This document shows, piece by piece, positions 52,380-59,688 of a stretch of 64,000 nucleotides of DNA (its first letter is position 1; each line of letters begins with the position of its first letter). Under the pieces are notes generated by a model. It saw nothing but the letters and a program-made list of their open reading frames with translations, was not told where the DNA came from and searched no databases. A program made the translations under genes and the position numbers. The stretch spans positions 62,001-126,000 of the forward strand of contig OZ037925.1 in assembly GCA_964035575.1 (NCBI GenBank), written 5' to 3'. This DNA is from Rhynchopus sp. YZ270_cl-10. Lineage: Eukaryota > Euglenozoa > Diplonemea > Diplonemida > Diplonemidae.

Positions 52380-52565
52380 AATGATAGTTGATACAGGCAC
52401 CTCCCTGAATGACCCATTGAACCACTGTACGATGCCAGCCCCGCATGAAAGCACAAAAAAGTACCCTGCGGCCAACAGAAGATAAAAGGAACCCTAATAT
52501 AGGCTTACCCGGACCGGAATGTGAACGGGCGCGGTGCACACCCGCTCGTCAGCCGGCTCATCTTC
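52380..52565 (-). repeat. Long copy of dispersed repeat A
   Basis: Matches 4721-4884: the A core (52389-52454, with a loop enlarged by about 12 bases), then CCCTGCGGCCAACAGAAGAT, GGCTTACCCGGACCG and CCGCTCGTCAGCCGGC in the same order. Confidence 0.8.
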
Positions 52566-52650
52566 TGAAGGAAATGCAATAAAAAAAACCTTGATGCATG
52601 CATCTCGTGGATACACACATTATTATAGAGGGAAAAGAGAAAATGTCATA

Positions 52651-52685
52651 AGACAAGCCTAAGCCACTAAAGGGCGTAGTTTGCC
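52651..52685 (-). repeat. Dispersed repeat B, diverged copy
   Basis: GACAAGCCTAAGCCACTAAA followed by GGGCGTAGTTTGCCTC. Spacing and polarity fit the family, but the right arm is poor. Confidence 0.4.
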
Positions 52686-53194
52686 TCTTTTATATCAAAA
52701 AAGTTTTGTTTGATTATAGACAGCTATCAGTAGACAGCAGCCACGGGTTTTTTTCTTCACAGGATCCTTAAAAGAGAGCAAATAGAACTTTGTCTCATTT
52801 CTATCAAAGGTGAAAATTATTTCATCATATGCAATCAATAAATTGATAGCATAGGAGGAGGGATCATAAAAATGTTTCCCATCTTTCTTTGTATGCTTGA
52901 AAATTGAAAATTGAAAGTGCAAAAAAAAAAAAAAAAAAAAACGCCTCCACACGGACTCGAAGGGGGGGGACGCCACCCAGGGGAATACATAGGCATACTG
53001 AAATACCAAAACAACTCCCTTAGGTATATTCTATTCGTAAAAAGCACACCGTCAAAAAATTTTTTTCAAAAAAAAAAGAGAGAGAAAAGTTGCAACGTGA
53101 ACATGCCTCTCAAGATGAATAAATGAATGAAAAGTGGGTTGAGATGCATATGCTTCACATACACATCGTAAATAATATTAGATTTTATTTTCAG

Positions 53195-53339
53195 TTCTAT
53201 AAGCTATGCTTCTGCAGCAGACATCGAGGCTGCGTCGTCCACGCTAGGTGCCTCCGCACGACTCAAGAAGGAGGAGTTCGCTGTCCTGCTCTATCTCGAC
53301 GAAAAGGTTATGCGTGGGATCATTGCTGCCCCGCTGTGA
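53195..53339 (+). other. Exon-like fragment, C-terminal type
   Basis: TTTTATTTTCAG at 53183-53194 is a good acceptor. The following frame reads SYASAADIEAASSTLGASA, then RLKKEEFAVLLYLDEKV, MRGIIAAPL and stop. The stretch is GC-rich and natural-looking in an AT-rich desert. No upstream exon or family is recognised. It may be a last exon of a gene with distant exons, or a gene fragment. Confidence 0.35.
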
Positions 53340-53472
53340 TCATTTTGCATTTCATTGTCACACCATGACATTTTTTTAATGTTCTATCGACCGTCACCAT
53401 GTCCAGAGACTGGTTCTGTACAACAAAGTCGCCCGAAGGCGAAGTGAATTTAAAAAAAAAAAAAGGTGAAAA

Positions 53473-53510
53473 TATGAACCTCAACTACTTAGTCGCCTTT
53501 GACCGCAATC
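53473..53510 (-). repeat. Dispersed repeat B copy
   Basis: TATGAACCTCAACTACTTAG then TCGCCTTTGACCGCAATCGT. The right half matches the 21309 copy beyond the hairpin. Confidence 0.6.
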
Positions 53511-53589
53511 GTTTTTCGCACCAAAATGTGCAACAAAAAATTGCACAAAAGGGCGGTTTAAAATTGCCACTACCATTTCCCTCACCCCC

Positions 53590-53688
53590 CTAGTTGTTTG
53601 ATGCGTTGATGCCTCCACACACAGTCTCATCGTATTGGGTGATGATGCTGCGGAGAACGGTTGGGTGAGTGAACGACGATATGACACT
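53590..53688 (-). other. Short exon-like fragment
   Basis: Minus-strand frame ESVISSFTHPTVLRSIIT then QYDETVCGGINASNN and stop; CTCCGCAG inside it could also serve as an acceptor. Only about 32 codons, so chance is possible. Confidence 0.25.
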
Positions 53689-53833
53689 TTCTCAAATTCC
53701 GCTCGCAAAAGTAGCGTTGCGTAAAAAGGTTGATAATCTGTGTGTAACCGCCACATTTCAGACAGGTTCTTCGCTCTCTCAGTTGTCTGAAATCTCCATA
53801 TTTTTGCTTTTTTTTGAAAAACTTGGTTGTATT

Positions 53834-55973
53834 CATACAATGCAACGAGGCCGGGTACGCCTGAAAATACTCGCATCTGGAAAATATATCTGAGGCGTGC
53901 CTGAGGCGTCACTGAGGCGTGCCTGAGGCGTACTCGGGATTAGTTACGTTTAAGTACGCCTCAGGCACGCCTGAGTATATATCAACGCATACTTGCGTTT
54001 CAGGCGCCTGGTGTGTATTTTTTCCCCCTCTGATGCATTTCCGGAGCGATCTGAAAAAATTCCGGGGTCGGACAATTTTTTTAGCAAAAAATGCGTGACT
54101 TTAAGTTTGTACCAAAAACCAGGGGAAAGTATACCCGGTTTCATATTTCTGCTGATATATGGGAGCGTCCGCGAAAGACCCCCCCCTAAAGCTAACATCC
54201 ATGCTTATTGGTATTTCACTAATTAAAATTTTGGTATTTTATAAGATTTTTTTTTTAAATGAACTCAGAGTTAAGTTTCTGAGTTCATTAAAAAAAAAAT
54301 CGGTGAAAAATTCCGAGTAGGTATTAATTTAGATAGGAAAAGCTATGTCAACAGCTATGTGTCCCCTTATTTTACCTGTAAATACTAAGGATATAGGAAG
54401 GAATTCACTAATATCTGTCTCTAAACCCATTATCAAAAAGGGGGTAGGAAAGGGGGGTGGAGGCTTGTCGTCCCCTCCGAACACTCTAAATAGAGCGCGA
54501 AAGAGCTTCACGCTCCGGGTCGTCTGCGGCGACGTCGACTTTCTCGCAGAAAACCCCCTTTTTTGAGTGACCCTATTGACCTCAGTGATGAGTCTCTCCA
54601 AGAGTTACAGACAATTGTCCGCCTGTTCCTCCTCTTCCTCCTCCGTCTCGCTGTCACTGTCCTCCTGAGGGTGTCGCTGATGCAACTACAGGAGTAGTAA
54701 ACGGCGGACGCCCCTTTTCTCCTGGTGGTTGTCTTCTGCATATGGAGGGACATATGCTTCGAGCTACACACCTCGCGCATCCAGCTCCTCGCGCCCCACC
54801 CTTTGCCCCCCTGCCAGTGAACCCCTGCATACACCTGCAGCTCGGCGAAGTTTTTTAGGCCTCGGAAAGGCCGGGTTTCAGCTCCTGAGCGAATGCTTTG
54901 GCTGCTGATTACATTTCCCCCTGTTGTGTTGTTCTATGGGTGGTTATATGGGTGTTTGTGAGGATTTCCTTGTATATCCTTAGTATTTACAGGTAAAATA
55001 AGGGGACACATAGCTGTTGACATAGCTTTTCCTATCTAAATTAATACCTACTCGGAATTTTTCACCGATTTTTTTTTTAATGAACTCAGAAACTTAACTC
55101 TGAGTTCATTTTAAAAAAAAATCTTATAAAATACCAAAATTTTAATTAGTGAAATACCAATAAGCATGGATGTTAGCTTTAGGGGGGGGTCTTTCGCGGA
55201 CGCTGCCATATAAAATTATTATGCACAGGTCATCACGTTTCTAAGGCATGCCATGTATTTCCTCCGCCCCCTGAAATGTGCTGAAATCAACTTTCGGTGT
55301 CCTGCTGAGAAAATTGCGGGGTCGCAAGATATTTTTAGTGGAAAAATATCATGGTTACTGCTTACAGTAAACTGCCTCCTAAAAAGAGGCTTCGCAGAAG
55401 ATGAGTCATACCTCGGGTATGTATAAAAAAGTCCTTTGGTCACCCCATAGTTGTACTAAAAATAGAGCTGTGGTCTGTGGATCAAGGAGGCCTGTGTAAA
55501 ATTCTGGGATCTCGATGGGATCTCTCTAGTGTTAGAGGATCCAGCCTTGTATGAGCCTCTTCCATCTTGCATCAAGTTGGGCCTCGAAGGGACCCAGTCG
55601 AAAAGCACCCCCGAAATTTGTTTTCCAATGATTCTTGAATCAATGAAATACCCGAAGGTACCACCAAAATATATATCATCAGCACCAAAGCTTAGCGAAC
55701 CCTTTTCATTTTTTCGACTCGCTCGGCCCACAGGCACATTTTTCATCGTGCGACCCCGCATTTGAAAGATTTTGCTACCTCTGAATCGAAAACCACAAAA
55801 TTTGGGGGTAAATACTTTTTTGTTCATGACCAAAATGCTGGTAAGAAATATAAATATACTCAGGCGTGCCTGAGGCGTACTTAAACGTAACTAATCCCGA
55901 GTACGCCTCAGGCACGCCTGAGTATTTATTTTCAGGCCTTGGCGAGGCCGACTCGGCCTCGTTGCATTGTATG
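53834..55973. mobile_element. TIR element (outer) with TGTATT target duplication
   Basis: Both ends begin CATACAATGCAACGAGGCC and carry inverted blocks built of CTCAGGCACGCCTGAG/CTGAGGCGTGCCTGAG and TACGTTTAAGTACGCCTCAG, in all about 150 bp at each side with indels. TGTATT stands directly outside both ends (53828-53833 and 55974-55979). The flanks together rebuild dispersed repeat C (...TTGGTTGTATT | AGTGTCACCCGAGG...), so the empty site is known from the other copies. The 2140 bp include a second, later element (54161-55207). No transposase is recognisable. Confidence 0.85.
54161..55207. mobile_element. TIR element (inner), 235-bp near-perfect TIRs
   Basis: Left TIR 54161-54395 and right TIR 54973-55207 are almost identical inverted copies starting GGGAGCGTCCGCGAAAGACC (GGC at the other end). 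ATAT stands on both sides (54157-54160, 55208-55211), a possible 4-bp target duplication. Each TIR contains its own hairpin, AATGAACTCAGA/CTGAGTTCATT. The 577-bp interior has a GC-rich part (54500-54850) with short Arg-rich open frames on the minus strand but no recognisable transposase. The near-identity of the TIRs suggests recent activity. It interrupts the outer element, so it is the younger of the two. Confidence 0.85.
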
Positions 55974-56415
55974 TGTATTAGTGTCACCCGAGGATGCATT
56001 CCACTATACTTTTTGGGACACATTTTTTTTTTTGGATATTTTACAAAAGACGTCATCTTCTCCCCCCAAAAATGGTGGACTTCAACCAAGATCCAAAAAA
56101 AAATCAATAAATTTGACAATTGAAAGAACGATTGAAAGATGAAGGTGCTTCTAGTGGACGTACACATCTTACGGAGAAGAATGCCTGAAAGGATGATAAC
56201 GTAGACATACGGCGGGGAGGGGGGAAGAAACAACAACACATATCAACAGAGCTAAAAGGTGGACGTTAAAAGTGGTTTTAGTGTTGAAATTTGATAACCC
56301 GGGGTGGATACACAACAAAAAGGCAATGGTGGACTGTACTGAAAAAAAAAGCCGGTCCCGAGCTTTTTTTCTCCCGTTGACCCTCTCCCTGGAGAGGCTT
56401 CTAAAGTGAAGTTAT

Positions 56416-56473
56416 TGATGCAGGCACCTCCGACTGACCCACGTACGATGCCAGCCATCCGGATGAAAGCACA
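56416..56473 (-). repeat. Dispersed repeat A, consensus-like copy
   Basis: GATGCAGGCACCTCC, GACTGACCCACGTAC, GATGCCAGCCATCCGGATG and AAAGCACA are all intact; the best representative of the family. Confidence 0.8.
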
Positions 56474-57209
56474 CCATCTGAAAGATGGTGAGTTCCACGC
56501 GAAGTTTGCGGTCATGCGAACAAGGACATCCTGAAAGGGCATCTCCTTCCACCACATCTATAACCTAATGCGTTCACGACGGGACTTAGTGACAAGTGGC
56601 AAGTGGATCACTTACCTTTTTTTCACTTGCTGGGTCCCGTCGTGTTGCCAATTGAAATTGGCCTTTTGCATTTTTTAAAGCCGATCTGAGACGTTGTACA
56701 GTCCAATATCTGTTTAATCTGTGGTATATGTTTTTGTGTATTTTGTCAAAAAAAAAGCAAAAAAAAAAAAAAATACGTTTTCTCTGATAATAAAATCATA
56801 GTCGCGTAGTGGGGGCCCAGGCAGCTGCTGCGCACCCCAAAAAATGAGCTGTGTGCTGCGTTCAGCCCAAACAAACCTGTGGGAAAGACGCACCGATCTG
56901 AAGGGGAACAATCAATTAAAAGGTGAAATGCACGACTCAGGTACCTTAGTTTAGTGGGGGAAAGAAGCGAAGGTGAAAGATGAATGTGTCTCTCTCGTTG
57001 TACAGAACAGATATTTTTTTTGAAAAATTGTTGGAGTAGTGGAGTTGCCTCGGTTGTGTTGCCACAGTTGTGCAATCTCCACTGTCATGTTTTTTTTTCT
57101 TCCACGAAATCGTTAATCGCTTTTGCTGGAAACACGTTGGGTTTGACGGTTTGGCAGTCTTTGTTTGTATCGTAAATCACCTACCTAGGATCTGTGCACA
57201 AATGTCACC

Positions 57210-57309
57210 TACCGTCTTCGTAAAAATGTTCGTAAAAAAGGACGAACTTCCAGAAAAATCCTGAAAAGGTCGAACTTTATTACGGTCGAACATTTTTACA
57301 AAGACGGTA
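57210..57309. mobile_element. Small foldback, CCGT family, copy 1
   Basis: Ends TACCGTCTTCGTAAAAATG and CATTTTTACAAAGACGGTA are inverted with one base difference. The interior holds CTTCCAGAAAAATCCTGAAA and GGTCGAAC, as in the copy at 47.3 kb. The flanking TA would fit a Tc1/mariner-type target. Confidence 0.65.
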
Positions 57310-57324
57310 TAGGCTTTTTGTGCT

Positions 57325-57402
57325 TACCGTATTCGTACAAATTATCGACCGTAATAATGTTCGACCTTTTTTTTACGGTCGAACGTTTTCACGATTACGG
57401 TA
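57325..57402. mobile_element. Small foldback, CCGT family, copy 2
   Basis: TACCGTATTCGTACAAATT at one end and GTTTTCACGATTACGGTA at the other. Inside are TATCGACCGTAATAATGTTC and the inverted CGACC...GGTCG arms. It lies 15 bp from copy 1 in the same orientation. Confidence 0.65.
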
Positions 57403-57727
57403 ATTGATAGTCTATCATCGATCATCAGGTCGGATCATCTTTCTTTCCCCGTCAACAGAGGCGGTTGTTTTGATGAAAAGTCGTCAAAAAGTGCAAAAAA
57501 AAATTAGTTTCATGTTCTTTCCAGGCAAATAATGGAAAAGTACAAGGATCGTTCTATATTGGGAAGGAAATCCTCGGTTCTATACAGATACATCCTATCC
57601 GATCTTTATAAAATAAAGAAACACAAAAAAAAAAAAAAAATCGTGTACTTCAAAAGGCAAACAATCAACAGACGAAAATGGTGTGAAGCACACTCCAAAA
57701 TAACAAAAAAAAAAACGGTGTTTCAGA

Positions 57728-57763
57728 AATGAACCTAAGCCCTCAGAGGGATTAAGCCATCTA
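57728..57763 (-). repeat. Dispersed repeat B copy
   Basis: ATGAACCTAAGCCCTCAGAG then GGATTAAGCC. The inner CCCTC/GAGGG pair can extend the hairpin. Confidence 0.6.
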
Positions 57764-57963
57764 GCAGTAAAAAAGGCGTAAAAAGAGAGAGAAAAAAAGA
57801 GAGAAAAAGAGTGGACTTTTTTTTGTGAAAGACCGGTCAAATAATATGGGGATAAGGTTGATGGAAAAAGGCTCATTTGAAAAATACAATACGAGACATA
57901 GGGCATCTGGCAGGGTCTGACCAGACCCCGCCAGACCTCCGCTATGTGGAACAGTGTATATGA

Positions 57964-58000
57964 AACGAACCGAAGTCCATTTAGTGCTAGTCACCTAAAT
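57964..58000 (-). repeat. Dispersed repeat B, diverged copy
   Basis: CGAACCGAAGTCC then TTTAGTGCTAGTCACCT; the polarity fits, the left arm has diverged. Confidence 0.45.
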
Positions 58001-58193
58001 TGTCGAAACAAAAAGGTGCAGTGGAGAACGTTAGCAAAGTGCGTACAAGCAATAGAAACGAAACAGAGCCATATCACGGTGCTTGCCCGTATCGAACTCA
58101 TCTTTCGCCTTTTACTATTGTAGACACCCTTGGTAATGGGAAGTACCTTCCCCCTAGAAGAAAGTCATGACCACCTGGGAAAAAAGTGAAGTT

Positions 58194-58322
58194 GATAGTG
58201 CAAACGCCTCTGGGACGCAGGCACTGACACTCTGCGGAAAAAAAAAGAAAAACTGTAGTTATTGATGCAGGCACACCTCCGACTGACGTACGTGCGATGC
58301 CAGCCATCCGGATGAAAGCACA
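58194..58322 (-). repeat. Dispersed repeat A plus related unit in tandem
   Basis: 58263-58322 is an A core (GATGCAGGCAC, GATGCCAGCCATCCGGATG, AAAGCAC). Just before it, 58194-58240 (GATAGTGCAAACGCCTCTGG, GACGCAGGCACTG, CTGCGG) is a shorter cousin that also resembles 22183-22226. Both units start GAAGTT or TAGTTAT on this strand. Confidence 0.65.
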
Positions 58323-58533
58323 AAACAAATAGAAAGCAAACCTTTTTTTCCCCAGGATATGATGTGATATGGCTACTTTTCTGCCACTCTGGTTACAGAA
58401 ACGTCACAAAAAAAAAATCATTTCTGTGACCAGAGCGGCACAAAGGTACCCCTCATCACCCCCCATGATGGTAAAAATGGTAAAAGCACACTCTCTGTAC
58501 GCTGTTTTTCTTTCCTTTTTTTGGTGAAAAATA

Positions 58534-58575
58534 ACCATTCCTTTTTAGGGGAACGGAGCATGCACGGTCCTTGGA
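58534..58575. repeat. 42-bp block shared with 42128-42169
   Basis: Second copy of the CCATTCCTTTTTAGGGGAAC block, with one T-to-C change. Confidence 0.75.
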
Positions 58576-58756
58576 AGCTCCAAGAAAATGGAGTCGGCAG
58601 GCTTAAAAAGAAGTTGCCTTTCCTAAACGTGCACACACAAACTGGCAAAAAATAGGGGGAGGTGTCGTCACTCACCTGTATCATCATTGAAATAGCATTG
58701 CTTTAAACACACACAATGGTACAACTCTAATACTGTTGCCCCAATTCAATTCTTCT

Positions 58757-58800
58757 TTGAAAACTTGTATAAGTGGAGACACCCGAGGATGAGCTCCGCC
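58757..58800 (-). repeat. Dispersed repeat C copy
   Basis: TGAAAACTTGTATAAGTGG then ACACCCGAGGATGAGCTCC; diverged from the 62651 and 63348 copies but with the same motif order. Confidence 0.55.
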
Positions 58801-59449
58801 ATTTCCTTTTATTCCTTTTTTCCTTTTTTTTCTCATAGATAGTGTGCCAAACACCATTTATTTTATGTCTTTTTTCTTCTTTCTTTTGTTTTGTTTTTTT
58901 TTTGAATTTCACGCAACCTTTGTTCGAAAAAGAAGCGAGTTGAAAGTGAACGCGTCTCCCCAGACACCAGCTGGATGAGAACACTACCGATAGAGGTCTA
59001 TCGAGAGAATTGATGGGTTGCGGGAGCAGCAATGGGGAGAAATTTTTTTTTTTTGTTTGGTTATAGACAACAAGAAGTCGCCAGTTTTTAATGAGAGTTT
59101 TGCTATTTTTGCAGCACGAAGGGGGCAATGGGGATAAATCGGAAAAGCAACTGATAATGGTGTGGTCGACCAGAGGGGAGAAATACGGGGAATTTGGATT
59201 CCAATCACCAAAGAAACTTTATTTTTTTTGTTTTTGGTGATCGGGGAGGGGTCGATATTGACAGGTCGCTGACAAGTCGTTTGACCGACTTCTGAAAGCA
59301 CCATTTTTTTTTTTTTTTTGATAAATTGTTGGATTACTGGCGGCTTTGTGTTGCCGCGGACAAAAAAAACGAACAATCTAAAAATACGCACTTAGTCTCT
59401 CTCTCTGCTTCTTTTCAGGGGGAAAAAAGGAGCAATTTTTTTTTTTTTG

Positions 59450-59477
59450 AAGATGAACCGAAACTTCGTCACCTTCG
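59450..59477 (-). repeat. Dispersed repeat B, diverged copy
   Basis: AGATGAACCGAAACTTCGTC then ACCTTCG. The hairpin is reduced to GAAACTTC. Confidence 0.4.
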
Positions 59478-59688
59478 AAAAAAAATCGGTTTACTCTAAA
59501 GTAACTTTTGCAGAATATCATAGAATGAGAAGATACGTTTCTTCCTTTCCTCATTGCAACTCTACCAACAAAAACCTAAAATGGATGAGTCTCAATACAC
59601 ACATTTGGGGCCATATTCTGCAAGAATCCCCTATTAGTTATCAAATACACACACCATCCCTAACCCCCCTCCACACCACACAACATCG

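Larger units (their letters stand above)
46926..59688. other. 12.8-kb gene-free, repeat-rich region
   Basis: Strongly AT-rich with many A/T homopolymers. It holds dispersed repeats A to D, several TIR elements and foldbacks listed separately, and two exon-like fragments near 53.2-53.7 kb. No frame has a recognisable domain, and composition is unlike the called genes. Confidence 0.6.

Noticed and set aside
53627-53845. Zinc-ribbon-like frame with CLKC and two further Cys
   Set aside because: Short, AT-rich and in conflict with a better frame on the same strand; spacing is not a known ribbon.
54329-54834. Short minus-strand frames inside the inner TIR element as a transposase
   Set aside because: Arg-rich low-complexity frames with no transposase motif.
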